The position numbers and the translations under genes were made by a program. From Symbiodinium natans (taxonomy: Eukaryota > Sar > Dinophyceae > Suessiales > Symbiodiniaceae): DNA of 64,000 nt. The notes under the pieces are model-generated. The model was not told where the DNA came from. It made no database searches and saw only the letters and a list, made by a program, of their open reading frames with translations. Shown here one piece after another: positions 40,681-51,659 of this stretch (the first letter of the stretch is position 1; the number at the start of each line of letters is the position of its first letter). The stretch is taken from NCBI GenBank assembly GCA_905221605.1, contig CAJNDS010002146.1:1020906-1084905 (forward strand), in the 5' to 3' direction.

Positions 40681-41222
40681 ATGCCGATGCTTAAAGCTGA
40701 ATCTGACCCTGGAGTCCTGGCAAAGGGGCTTCAGGCTTTCAGGGTCTCCCTTTCTCAGGGCTTGCGCTGCAGAAGGCTCCAGCTCTGCAGGGTCCCCATG
40801 TCCATGATGTAGGCTCAGGACGGTCCAGGCTTAAGTATGCAAACGGCCGCCTCTGCTCCAGGAACACGAAGGGCATGTAGGCTCGAGACGGTCCAGACCG
40901 ACTAGCTACAGGCTCCCGAAACCCGAAACCCGAAACTCTAAACATGCGGTGGAGACCAGCTGCTGCAGGCCACCCTAAACCCGAAACCCTAAACCCTGAA
41001 GGCCCAGAATCACTTTGAGTGCTGTCAGAGTCACTTTGCAGTGCTGGGCATCGCTTTGCAGCGCTGGGGTGGCAAAGAGGGGGGAGAGTCTACAGGGACC
41101 CGAAAGCCTAAACCTTACGCTTCTTCAGCGCTCCTACCCTTTCGCAGGGCTTGCACGCAGACAGTCCTCCGGAAGGTATGCAGCAAGGATGTGGTAGCTC
41201 CCCCGTCGGTTCGCTCTCTGAC

Positions 41223-41740
41223 AGGTGTTAGGGTTTAGGGTTCAGGGTTTAGGGTTTTAGGGTTTCCACAGGGTCAGGGTTTAGGGCCAGGGTTCAGGAA
41301 TTAGGGTTTAGGGTTTCTACAGGGTTTAAAGTTCAGGGTTTAGGGTTTAGGGCTTTAGGGCTTTTTGAGGTTTTCCGCAGGGTTTAAAGCTCAGGGTTTA
41401 GGGTTTTAGGGTTTCCACAGGGTTTGAAGTTCAGGGTTTAGGGCCAGGGTTCAGGGTTTAGGGTTCTTGACAGGGTTTAAAGTTCAGGGTTCAGGGTTTT
41501 TAGGGTTTAGGGTTTAGGGATTAGGGTTTAGGGGTTTAGGGTTTAGGGGTTAGGCTTTAGGGTTTAGGGTTTAGGGTTCAGGGTTTCGGGTTCAGGGTTC
41601 AGGGGTTTTTAGGGTTTCCACGGGGTTTAAAGTTCAGGGTTTCGGGTTCAGGGTTCAGGGTTTTTGGGGTTTCCACGCGGTTTAAAGTTCAGGGTTTAGG
41701 AATTAGGGTCCAGGGTTTAGGGTTAGGGCCTCAGATACTT
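41223..41740. repeat. Telomere-type expansion with a higher-order unit, inside the right arm
   Basis: TTTAGGG/TTCAGGG units organised in a longer unit: a GGGTTTCCACAGGGTTTAAAG-type block recurs at about 41262, 41315, 41378, 41413, 41470, 41615 and 41668, each time followed by TTCAGGGTTTAGGG. This is a minisatellite of about 50-100 bp built on telomere-type sequence, absent in that form from the left arm. Confidence 0.8.
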
Positions 41741-41966
41741 AATGTAAACCTTTAGAGCCCTAGAACCCTGCACCCTGCACGGCACAAAAAAGCCACGGTT
41801 CGTTGTCATTCAATCCTAAAGCCTAAACCCTGAATCCTAAACCTGTCCTAAACCCTACCTAAAACCCTGCCCCCCTGCCATGTTCTCCTGAAAAAAACCT
41901 CTTTTATCGCTCAACAATTGATTTTTTTCGCACAAAGTTTTTTTTGAAGTCTTTTGTCGAGCCATT

Positions 41967-42041
41967 TTGAGCCACATTCAGTTTTTGCTACAAAGTGCCG
42001 ATTGGTTTTGGCGAAAGTGCTGGTTGCAACGGCTGACTCTT
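41967..42041 (+). pseudogene. Truncated copy of the zinc-finger retroelement fragment
   Basis: Encodes QFLLQSADWFWRKCWLQRLT, matching the start of the - strand zinc-finger frame at 5243-5650, and then diverges at 42041 before either finger. The break marks the outer end of the inverted repeat. Confidence 0.6.
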
Positions 42042-43680
42042 AATAGTAGTCGCAATATTAACGATGATGATAGGAATAATCGTAAAAATAGCTATAATAG
42101 TAGTTCACTAGCCCTCATAAGGGCTCTCCAGCATCTCAGTCCCGCGCTTGGCCGACGGCTGTCTTATGAAGCCGATTCCATGTTGATGGCCCAGAGATCC
42201 ACAAGGTTCATAATTAGGTTTAGGAGCTTAGGGTTTAGGGTTTGGAGTTTAGGGGGAGGGACCCCTGGAAGGGACCCTGAACCTCCCCCCCCCAAACCCT
42301 AAACCCTCAACCCTAAACCTTAAACCCTAAACCCTAACCCTAAACCCTAACCCTAAACCCTAACCTTAGAAACCCACTCCAAGACAACTCGAGATGGCAC
42401 GTGCAAGGGCACCCCAACCTTGGGGACCAAGTCAACCCTAAAACGGTTTTTATGTTCATAATTTTGTCAAAGGGGAACTAGCAGCACAAAGTATTCATGA
42501 CCCCCAATTTCTCTATTATTTGGGCTAGCCCCAAGAGAGGTACCTAGGAATACAAAAGCGTGCACTTTTTGGCTTCACGGGGCTTCTAAGGGAACCTAAA
42601 AAAACCCTACAAAAGGTGGATGAGGGCTACTCTGGGGGTCCTAGACAGCCTGGCTCCTGTATTCTGGACATCTCCTGGTATCGTCTTCAAGCTGCTTCCG
42701 AGAACAGCACAAGCCACGCGATCCCAAAACCAGAACTACGTGGAAGACGCTTCGGGGTGCGGTATCGGGGACCGCGGTGGCTTCGAGCTGTGCGCCCGAA
42801 AGACTGCGCATAATGTAATCTCCACAACACCGCCTGGTGATTCTCGTGCCAAGTAGCAAGGCCTGCGCCCCTCTTGGTAGCCCAGAAAGCATGTAAAAAA
42901 GGGTCAGGCGCTTTACCCTAAACCCTAAACCCTAAACCCTAAACCCTAAACCCTAAACCCTAAACCCTAAACTTAGCAAGGGAACCTTGAACCAAAAGAA
43001 GGGAGAAGGGAGAAGGGTACCACTGGGCTACTACCAAGCCCTTGTTACAGGACAGTTGAGGCTCAAGCCGTACCGGCACCCCCAAAGTAGGCCTTGGTGA
43101 GGGCTAAGCCTAAACCCTAAACCCTAAACCCTAAACCCTAAACCCTAAACCCTAAACCCTAAACCCTAAACCCTAAACCCTAAACCCTAAACCCTACAGG
43201 CTAACTTGGGGTTCTTGGTAGTCTTTCGGGGTCCAGCACTTTCAGGGTGGAGCCCTAGACCCGCTAAACTCGCTAAACCCTAAAGCCCTAACTCTGGATT
43301 TCCCGTAGCTACCCCGAGACCTCTGTGCATGTAGAGTTTATCAGGAATATAGGAAACCCTAAGACCTAAACCCTAAAACCCCAAAACCCGATCCCTAAAA
43401 CCTTAAAACCCTAAACCCTTCTTCAGATTTGGCCTATCACTTGACTTGTGTCCGAGCCTCGGAGAAGGTTCAGCGGCCAACCTACCTAATCAATTCGTAC
43501 CCTGAACCCTTAACCCTAAACCCTCAAACCCTAAACCCTAAACCGGGTTCTGTCCCTACATGCCTATTTTGTAGGCATCATCGACGTACTTCAGCATCCT
43601 AAACCCAAAACCTTCTAAACCACAAAATCCTAAACCCTAAACCCTACGTCCTTTAGGTTTTAGGGTACTGGGTTGCGGCA
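42042..43680. repeat. Right flank, part 1: telomere-type arrays and spacers
   Basis: TTTAGGG at 42222-42256; CCCTAAA at 42293-42366, 42914-42973, 43109-43196 (about twelve perfect units), 43370-43420, 43500-43545 and 43620-43648. Spacers at 42370-42900 and 43200-43360 hold no convincing exon; a + frame at 42620-42856 is open over 79 codons without motif. The repeat with AAGGGAACCTTGAACC begins at 42979. Confidence 0.8.
42979..43085. repeat. Dispersed repeat with AAGGGAACCTTGAACC, copy 1
   Basis: Starts AAGGGAACCTTGAACC, then an A/G-rich run and GGGTACCACTGGGCTACTACCAAG. Relatives at 44261, 50871 and 54258 share the start, the A/G-rich middle and (50871) GGTACCACTGGGCTGCCAAG. No coding capacity. 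Confidence 0.7.
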
Positions 43681-44150
43681 GTACCTCTATAGCGGGATCT
43701 CCGGATTCCTGGTTAGAGTTCCCAACAACACATGAGTCGGATTGCCAGACCTTGCTGTTTGGCATGATGGCTACAAACTTGTGCGGTAGCACTGTTCCAG
43801 TGCTGTGCGGTGGCTGTAGGCTACTTGACGCCCTGGAAGCAAAGCTCTCTCACCTTAAACCCTAAGCGGGTTGTCTTACCTCGGGGGCCAAAATACATTA
43901 ATGGGGATTCTAGTAGGATACAGGGTATGACCTTCTTAAACTCTAGGGTTCATAGACCTTGATAGGGATTTGAAGTCTGATAGGGTATGTGACCTCCATT
44001 TTGTGGGCTTCCTTTTGGGTCCCCAAGGTACCGGTTTAGGCAGCGCCCTTGGGTAGAGAGGGCTCGCAAGAGCCGCATGAACCTGCGACTGAAAAAACAC
44101 GCAGGCGGCAGACGGTCGCGTCTAAAGCTCTCGTGGAGCTTTCGAGCAAG
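43680..44150. other. Spacer without arrays
   Basis: About 470 bp of mixed sequence without telomere-type arrays or recognisable exons. A pair of similar ~55-bp stretches with GGGATT-TAGTAGGATACAGGGTATGACCT and GGGATTTGAAGTCTGATAGGGTATGTGACCT-like sequence lies at about 43908 and 43968. Confidence 0.5.
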
Positions 44151-44155
44151 GCTCC

Positions 44156-45540
44156 GGGTGTAGGGTTTAGGGTTTAGGGTTTAGGGTTTAGGGCTTCGAC
44201 TTTCTCAAGGTTAGGGGGTTTAAGGCTTAGTCCTCAAGCCTCAGGGTTGGTGAGTGTCTGAGGGAACCTTGAACCAACAAAAAAGGGGGTCTGTAGGGTT
44301 TAGGGTTTAGGGGTTTAGGCGTTTAGGGTTTATAGGGTTTATAGGGTTTACAGGGTTTACGGGGCTTACAGGGTTTATAGGGTTTAGGGTTCTAGGGAAA
44401 AGGGGGCACCACAGGGCCACCAAGTAATTGACCCCAGCAAGTTTCCAGTCGGAATGCGAGAGTAGTAGGTTACAAAGGGTTGCAGCGTTCCGGCTGGTTT
44501 AGGGTTCTAGGGTTTAGGGCTTATAGGCCCTAATCATAAGGATCTCCCCTTGAACTCCACTACAGTCACTACAGTAAGGCGATGTAGGAGTTTTTTCGTG
44601 CGTAGGGTTCAGAAAGGCCGCGGATGGGTACCTAAAGAAATTTAGGGAAGCTTAGGGAGCTTGAGGGAGTAGTAGTGGGGAGTACTGGGGAACCTTGGGT
44701 TACATACCCCGCTTGAGGCCCCCTGCCTCCGAAACCCTCTCATCCCTTCGTGGCTCTGAGTGTTAGAACTTTAGGACTCTAGGGGCATAGAGGCGTAGAG
44801 GCTTTAGTTTTTTGGCGCCTCGGGTTTCAGGGCCAAGCTAGGGGACTTGTCATCTTCACGAATCTCTGGTCATAGGGTTTAGGGTTTAGGGTTTAGGGGT
44901 TAGGGTTTAGGGTTTAGGGCTTCCGGAAGCCTTTCGATGACGCACGTCAGGGCCCGGCGCCAGAGACTGCCGGAGGAGTCCTCCAAAGGATCCCACGGCA
45001 ACTTGTCATGCGTCTTGCATGCTTACACTCGACGTGTGTCGCAAGTGAAGGGTACTCCAATTAAACCCTAAACCCTAAACCCTAAACCCTAAACCCTAAA
45101 CCCTAAACCCTAAACCCTAAACCCTAAACCCTAAACCCTAAACCCTAAACCCAGTGCTGTCTGATTCGCGGCTGCGGCTTGCAAGTCCTGCACCCTGAAC
45201 CCTTGGGAGCTCTCTAGTGGGTCGACACAGAGAGAGGCCTGAGCCCTAAACCCTAAACCCTAAGCCCTGAACCCTAAACCCTAAACCCTAAACCCTAAAC
45301 CCTAAATGTTTCTATGATCCCTCCCTTCACTCAGGGGATGCGCGCCTGAGTCGGCTCAGGGTTGAGGCTTGGGGTTCATATGCGCATTGATCGATGGATT
45401 GCTTACTTACAGAGGGCGCTGCGTTGCTCACTTCTTGCTGCGCTCCCCCCGGCCCCTCCCCCCGGGCTCGAAAGCCTCCTAAACCCTAGGGTTTAGGGTT
45501 TAGGGTTTAGGGTTTCGGGTTTAGGGTTTAGTAAGGGTCT
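44156..45540. repeat. Right flank, part 2: telomere-type arrays and spacers
   Basis: TTTAGGG at 44158-44193 and 44295-44400 (the latter with TTTATAGGG and TTTACAGGG variants), 44874-44922; CCCTAAA at 45064-45152 (about thirteen units) and 45243-45306; TTTAGGG at 45487-45532. Second copy of the AAGGGAACCTTGAACC repeat at 44261. Spacers at 44520-44870 and 44925-45060 show no exon. Confidence 0.8.
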
Positions 45541-45701
45541 CGTATCCTGTGACCCCCACAAAGATGTTAAGATGTAAAGCAAGCGCTTCGGCCCACCCCC
45601 ACACAAGCGGCATCTTTATTCACAGGGTCGAGGTACATGCCTTTGCAGGAGTTGGCTGCGAAGTCACAGAGAGTGTTGCATACAGTTACTACTACAACTC
45701 T

Positions 45702-45800
45702 AAGGGTCCATGTACCTAATTCGGGAATACCTGGGCCTTACAGTACTTCCTACATAGGGACTTCGGGGCCCAAGTATATTGTAGTGAGGTACATAGACCC
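45702..45800. mobile_element. MITE-like palindromic element, family 1, copy A
   Basis: Begins AAGGGTCCATGTACCTAA and ends with its inverted counterpart GAGGTACATAGACCCACT. The inner parts ...CTGGGCC and GGGCCCAAGTA... are also inverted, and the centre carries ACTTCCTACATAGGGAC. About 99 bp. Related copies are at 51395, 52612, 54764, 55437 and 62860. Short, non-coding, inverted ends and dispersed: a miniature inverted-repeat element. Confidence 0.75.
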
Positions 45801-45899
45801 ACTAAACCCTGAACCTAGCTCATTTTGGTGAAGGAGTAGACCTACTGGCCATGCAACGCGTCAACAACATCCCCTTTTATAATCATGGGGCAGCTACTG

Positions 45900-46022
45900 C
45901 GGTTAAGGGTTTAGGGTATAGGGTTTGGGGTTTAGGGCTTAGGGACTTTGAGGGAACCCAGAGCACGGGCTAGCCAAGGGCATAGCTTAAAGGCTTAGAG
46001 CATCAATGCCAAGACACTCACC
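45900..46022. repeat. Degenerate TTTAGGG array
   Basis: About six TTTAGGG-type units at 45905-45950, then unique spacer. Confidence 0.7.
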
Positions 46023-46023
46023 T

Positions 46024-46155
46024 CTATTTGCTTCAGAAACCCCCCCCCCCCCAAAAAAAAAATGAAAAAACAAAAAAACAAAACATAACATAACAATCCC
46101 TATGTTGCCCTCATAATGAACAATATTTTTTGGGAGGTTCTTAAGCAAATAGTAC
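46024..46155. mobile_element. MITE-like element, family 3, copy A
   Basis: Begins CTATTTGCTTCAGAAACCCCCC and ends GGGAGGTTCTTAAGCAAATAG, an inverted repeat of about 20 bases. A poly-C/poly-A transition lies next to the left end and CAATCCCTATGTTGCCCTC in the middle. Relatives at 51833, 54030 and 62226 share the ends and the G or C run. Confidence 0.65.
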
Positions 46156-46229
46156 TATCTGGCTCGGGAATCCACAACATCAGTGAACTCCTAGCTCCCA
46201 GGTGTCTGGCGCAACCGGCGGCATCGCCT

Positions 46230-47640
46230 ATAAACCCTAAACCCTAAACCCTAAACCCTGAACCCTAAAGCCTAAACCCTGAACCCTCAGCCCCAAAAAC
46301 TCCCGCAAGCATGTCAAGTCGATGTCTTCACTCCTCAGGAGCTTTCGTTCGTGCCGCCTGAAAACGGCAGGTTTCGCCCCTCGGGACAGCAGCTTCAGGG
46401 TTTAACGTTAGGGTTTAGGGTTTAGGGTTTAGGGTTTAGGGTTTAGGGTTTAGGGTTTAGGGTTTAGGGTTTAGGGTTTAGGGTTTAGGGTTTAGGGTTT
46501 AGGGTTTGAGGTTTAGGGTTTAGGGTTTACGGTTTAGGGATTTTTCAAAGCTCTGCGGCTTTAGGAATAATTACTTGTCATATAGAAATAGTTTTCTAGA
46601 TATAGGGAGAGAGAGAGACAGAGAGTGTTTAGAAGGGCTTGTTATCTAAATAAAATCATATATGATGTGTCATGTGTGTTTGGAAGGGGTTGTTACCCTG
46701 ATTAGAGGGTTTGTGGGATTTTCAGGTTTCGCCCCGCCCCACGTTTGAGGTTTTAACCGTCTAGGATTTATCCCCCCCCCCCCCCCCCAAACCCTAAGCC
46801 CGAAGCCCTAAACCCTAAACCCTAAACCCTAAACCCTAAACCCTAAACCCTAAACCCTAAACCATAAACCCTAAACATGGACCCTTAAGATTCAGGGTTT
46901 CGGCTTTCAGGGTTTAGGATGTTTTCGGAGATAAGACTTCAGAGGGCTTCCCCCCCTAAACCCTGAGCCCTGAACCCTAAACTTCAACACCCTAAACCCT
47001 AAACCCTAAACCCTAAACCCTAAACCCTAAAGGCAGCCTCCTCAAAGCGCAAGGGCTTAGGGCTTCCAGGGTTCAGGGCTTTGCGTGTTTGGGGTTCAGA
47101 GGTCCTTTCTTTGGGGTTTTGGGGTTTTAGGGTCTGAAGACGGGGGTTAACCTCCGGTTTGGTTTAGGGGTTTAGGGGTTTAGGGGTTTAGGGGTTTAGG
47201 GGTTTAGGGGTTTAGGGGTTTAGGGGTTTAGGGGTTTAGGGGTTTAGGGTTTAGGGTTTTAGGGTGTAGGGTTTAGGGTTTAGGGTTTAGGGGCTTATGT
47301 AGATAACCTCCAGGCCCCCTGGAAAAGCTCTTCAACAACCGGTAGTCTCGATAAAGCGAAACCAGGGGCTCCGCAACCTGCGGCGAGCGCGCGTCTGCCT
47401 TAGGGTTTAGGGTTATAGGGTTTAGGGTTTAGGGTTTAGGGTTTAGGGTTTAGGGTCACTGCGGACTTCCGACCCTGGGGCTGGAAGCCTCATTCGCTGT
47501 GAAGGGAAGTCTCGACTCCGGAGCCGTTGCAGTTTGGGGTTATATCTTTTTATGTTGAGGTCGCGACAATAGGGTTTAGGGTTTAGGGTTTAGGGTTTAG
47601 GGTTAGGGCTTAAGGCTTAAGCCTTAAGATTTAACCCTAG
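46230..47640. repeat. Right flank, part 3: dense telomere-type arrays
   Basis: CCCTAAA at 46230-46290; TTTAGGG at 46398-46540 (about twenty units); CCCTAAA at 46790-46876 and 46985-47032; TTTAGGG with a run of about ten TTTAGGGG octamers at 47160-47295; TTTAGGG at 47398-47455 and 47570-47612. A GA-rich stretch is at 46605-46625 and a poly-C run at 46770-46788. No exon seen. Confidence 0.85.
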
Positions 47641-47749
47641 ACCCCAAACCCGAAACACTACTGGCGCACGACCTGAACTCTAAAGATACGTGTGGTCACC
47701 AATCCTTCGAGAGAAACTTCTCCCAGATGTGCTGTCTCTCCCGCCCAGA

Positions 47750-47903
47750 AAATAAAGAACTGCATAAATGCCTACATAAATACATAAAGAGAGATGTATG
47801 TATATATATATATATAAATGAACATATGAAAAACACACAAATAAATAAGCCAGTCAAAAACAATAAACAAACACACAAAGAGGTAAACTATACATCTACA
47901 TAT

Positions 47904-47939
<36 letters not shown>

Positions 47940-47945
47940 ATTTCT
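47750..47945. repeat. AT-rich block with TA microsatellites
   Basis: A+T-rich sequence with (TA)n runs at 47797-47815 and 47904-47940. Open frames here are Lys/Asn/Ile/Tyr low complexity and are not taken as genes. Confidence 0.8.
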
Positions 47946-48189
47946 ACATGTAAAAAGATGATGTGTAACCTTAAGCCTTCTCAATTGACGCTGTGGGCTG
48001 TCGATGCCCCGTGGCTTCCCACGCGCAAACCGTGGTTCACGGATGCTGCACGAGCTTGTTTTGACAACAGCCGGATAAACACAGTGCCAGTTCGTAGGGT
48101 GTGGTACTCTGGGTGTTAAGCATGAACCTGAACCGGAGAACCCCGAAAGGCAGACCTGAATTCCAAGAACTTACGTATAAGCAGCCTGG

Positions 48190-49575
48190 CCCTAACCCGT
48201 AAATACCCTGAACCCTAAACCCTAAACCCTAAACCCTAAACCCTAAACCCTAAATCCTAAACCATCCTCAGCCCTAAACCCTAAACCCTAAAGTCCTTAA
48301 GTTTCTTCAAGGCCCTTCAGGAACGTATGAGCAGCCATCCTGACACTGCGGCTACGTCGTCGACATACAGGGAGAGAATTGTGTCAAGGCCCAGTCTGAG
48401 TGCAAAGAGTTTACGAAGCCTTACTCAGGGTTTAGGGTTTAGGGTTTAGGGTTTAGGAGAGGAGGGGCCCCCCTCACTATGCTAACTGCAGTTAAGGGAC
48501 TTGTAACCGAAGTTAGGAGCCTTGCAACCCAATTTAGGGACCCTGTAACTGTACTTAGAACAACTCTACTTACAACTAGGGGGGGCCCCGCCTGGCAGGG
48601 TCTCCCTAAACCCTAAACCCTAAACCCTAAACCCTAAACCCTGAACCCTAAACCCCAAACCATGAGGTTGCGTCATCCCCTCGGCTTCATGTTGTCAGAG
48701 GCTCGTGCGACAGCTTTCTGCCCAAGAAGACATGCCAGGGTCAACTCGACCGAACGAAGCTGCGGACGCCGGGGCATGGCTGGCTTAGGGTTTAGGGTTT
48801 AGGGTTTAGGGTTTAGGGTTTAGGGTTTAGGGTTTCGGGTTTCGGGTTTAGGGTTTCGGGTTTCGGGTTTAGGGTTTAGGGCTTAGGGTTTAGGGTTTAG
48901 GGTTTAGGGGCATGGCTGTGGCCGCGAAGATGAATTCAGCAAAGATGAATATAGGGGTCGGAATGGTTTCTAATCTTACTCCTTTATGGTCCCTTTATAA
49001 TTCTGATTCTACGAAAATAACCCCCCAAAACCTCTTAAGGCCCCTATATGACCGGGCCGGAGAGGTGGGGTGTGGAGGAGCACCTTGGGGACCCAATGGT
49101 GACGTCATATGCCGTACACACTACTCTCATACAATTCAAGGTCTATGATTTCAGGTTTAGTTTGGTCCCCAAGATAGTAGGTGGGTGGAGAGGGCGTAGT
49201 AGGGGACCTTCTGACAGGACTTTGGCTTTCTGATGGGCACCTAACAGGGAATCCGACCTGCAAACGCCCACCCTAAACCCTGCACCCTGCACCCTACACC
49301 CTCGACCCTCAACCCTCCCTAAACCACGGCGTCCTGGAGGATTTTGGGCTTGAGGGGCTGGAAGATTTGCTTTTCGGGCCTTGTGGGGGGGGAGGGGGGT
49401 TGTTTGGGGTTCTCAAGGCTTCAACCGAATACCCCGAAAGCACAAATCCAGGATATTTTAGGCTTCAGGGTTTTTTTAAGGTTTAGGGATAGAGATGTTG
49501 CTGCCAAACCCTAAACCCTAAACCCTTAGCCCTAAAACCTACCTCAAACCCTGAACCCTGAACCCTAAACCCTGG
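48190..49575. repeat. Right flank, part 4: telomere-type arrays and spacers
   Basis: CCCTAAA at 48208-48296; TTTAGGG at 48428-48458; CCCTAAA at 48603-48660; TTTAGGG at 48785-48910 (about eighteen units with several TTTCGGG variants grouped at 48830-48870); CCCTAAA-type at 49270-49325 and 49505-49573. The spacer 48470-48590 has an internally repeated GTAAC-x4-GTTAGGA/TTTAGGGA pattern. A + frame at 48912-49148 is open for 78 codons without motif. Confidence 0.8.
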
Positions 49576-49659
49576 CGGCTGTTCAAGGCAGAGTTCTAGA
49601 GGTCCCCCCTGGCTGCCTATACTGAACTTGGAACACTAGCAAGAATCTTTTTGCTGTTT

Positions 49660-49762
49660 CTTAGAACTTAAAGTGCACAAAAAACAAAATAAGTAAATAT
49701 AATAAAAATATATTATAAATATAAATATACATATAAATGTAAATACAAATATAAATATAAAT

Positions 49763-49797
<35 letters not shown>

Positions 49798-49820
49798 AAT
49801 TATATATATATATATATGTT
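49660..49820. repeat. AT-rich block
   Basis: ATAAATATAA-type repeats and (TA)n runs over about 160 bp, with no gene. Confidence 0.85.
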
Positions 49821-49924
49821 TCCAAGCATCCCTGAGGTGAGTGGGAATGCTAAGTTGGCGCCATGGCGACAGCAGCGGCGAAAAACTGCTGCACTGCAGG
49901 CTCCCTGGCAATGACATTCGCTGC

Positions 49925-51390
49925 GGCTTAGGGTTTAGGGTTTAGGGTTGAGGGTTTAGGGTTTAGGGTTTAGGGTTTAAGGTTGAGGCCACAGAACTCG
50001 TGCACCTGCAGGGTTTTAGGGTAGACTTTGGGACTTAGATGGCTTCTCGGGTTTTGGGGGTTCGGTCTTTTCGGGCGCCGAGCTATCACTTTTAAGGCTT
50101 CTTGGATTTTGCATAGGAACATTTGATACGTCAAGGGAGCAAACAGCTCAGGGAAGAGCCGGGAGACTCACGGAAAACGCGTCTGCACCGGCGCACTCTT
50201 CCTCTTTCCCGACATGGTCAATTTGCCCAAACCTCGAGACCCAAAACGTCGCAGAGGGCTTCGGCTCGCGTGCCGCAAGGCTTTAGGAGTTGTAGGGTTT
50301 AGGGTTTAGGGTTTAGGGACGTAGGCTCTGTGCGGACTGTGAGTGAAGGGTTCTGGACCCGAGGACCATACCTACGCCCAGCACCGGGGCCTGCATAATT
50401 GCCAGTAACATTCGGTGTGCATGGCAGAAGCCCTAAACCTGAACCCTAAACCCTAAACCCTAAACCCTAAACCCTAAACCCTTACTGAGCATTCTTATTT
50501 GACAGGCCCCTGTACTGCTAAGGGCTGAACCCTAAAGAGTCCCTCACCCAGGGTCTCCCAGAACCATACTCGAAACAAACAAATGTTGAGTTTCCCCTGA
50601 GTTTCACTGACGTATACAAACATGAATTCAATGAAATATAAGCCCCAAGAAACCCTAAACCCTAAACCCTAAACCCTAAACCCTAAACCCTAAACCCTAA
50701 ACCCTAAACCCTAAACCCTAAATCCTAACCCTAAACCCTATAGCCCCTAGATACCCTAATAAGAACCCCCTACAAAACAGAAACCCTACTTAAAGAGACC
50801 ACAAACCACTTGGTAGCTCAGTAACCATATGTTTTATGAGGGCACCCTTTTTTGGGTTGGTTATTTTATAAGGGAACCTTGAACCCCAAAAAAGTGAAAA
50901 AAAAAGGGTACCACTGGGCTGCCAAGACCAATATAAGATCTGGCTATTCAGAGGTGAAGGCTGGGAGTTTTCTTGCCGGCTCTAAGCTTGGCAAGGCTTA
51001 GAGGGCATGTCGTTGAAAGTGCCGCCGGGGAAAAAACTAAGAACGACCCACAGGGTTTAGGGTTTAGGGTTTAGGGTTTGGGGTTTGGGGTTTAGAGTTC
51101 GGGGTTTAGGGTTCGCAACCCCACCCCCCCCTCCCCCCACCCACCGTTTCCACCCCCCGCAGCATCTCTTTCCCCTACACACCCCCGAACAAGGATGATC
51201 AACTGTTCTCTGCGAACGGTTTCGGATCCTGCGGTTCAGGAAAATCCCCCGCGAAATAGCACGCGTTCAATTGAAGAAACAGGACCTCTTCTGCCTCTTC
51301 TCAGCGAGCCACTGCACCCCCCTGAATCCTGAAACCCTAAACCCTAAACCCTAAACCCTAAACCCTACGTGCGCTTCCCTAACCTCCCTG
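49925..51390. repeat. Right flank, part 5: telomere-type arrays and spacers
   Basis: TTTAGGG at 49928-49982 and 50296-50320; CCCTAAA at 50435-50483 and 50652-50742 (about twelve units); TTTAGGG with TTTGGGG variants at 51053-51112; CCCTAAA at 51329-51368. Spacers 49990-50290 and 51115-51325 hold nothing recognisable. Confidence 0.8.
50871..50945. repeat. Dispersed repeat with AAGGGAACCTTGAACC, copy 3
   Basis: AAGGGAACCTTGAACC, an A-rich middle and GGGTACCACTGGGCTGCCAAG. It is preceded by TTTTGGGTTGGTTATTTTATA, which resembles the sequence before the copy at 54258, so the repeat probably starts further upstream. Confidence 0.65.
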
Positions 51391-51394
51391 CCCT

Positions 51395-51490
51395 GAGGGT
51401 CCATGTACCTTAGTGTATACTTGGGCCCCAAAGTCCCTACATAGGAAGTGCTGTAAGGCCCAACTACTCCCTATGTAGGTACATGGGATT
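51395..51490. mobile_element. MITE-like element, family 1, copy B
   Basis: GAGGGTCCATGTACCTTAGT at the left and CTATGTAGGTACATGGGAT at the right are inverted copies; the centre carries TTGGGCCCCAAAGTCCCTAC and GCTGTAAGGCCCAA. Same plan as 45702-45800. Confidence 0.7.
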
Positions 51491-51659
51491 TTTAGGGCTG
51501 TCTCCCGACGGGCCTTTGCCTTTTTTGAGGCGCAAGCACCCCAAGGTTAAGAGTTTCGGGTCGGGGTTTAGAGTTGAGGGCTGAGTGTTTAGGAAGTTGA
51601 GGACGTGCAGCCACAAATCCTAACCAACAAAGCTCCACCAAATCCGACCTTCAACCCGT

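Larger units (their letters stand above)
40681..42041. repeat. Right arm of the long inverted repeat that bounds the gene island
   Basis: Inverted counterpart of 5567-6657. Starting inside: GCCGATGCTTAAAGCTGAATC (40683) matches the complement of 6636-6656. GGCTCGAGACGGTCCAGACCG (about 40880) matches 6425-6445. AGGTATGCAGCAAGGATGTGG (about 41175) matches 6250-6275. ACGGCACAAAAAAGCCACGG matches 5820-5840. CGAGCCATTTTGAGCCACA matches 5641-5660. The last shared bases are at 42041. The right arm is longer because of a 500-bp telomere-type expansion at 41223-41740. Confidence 0.85.
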
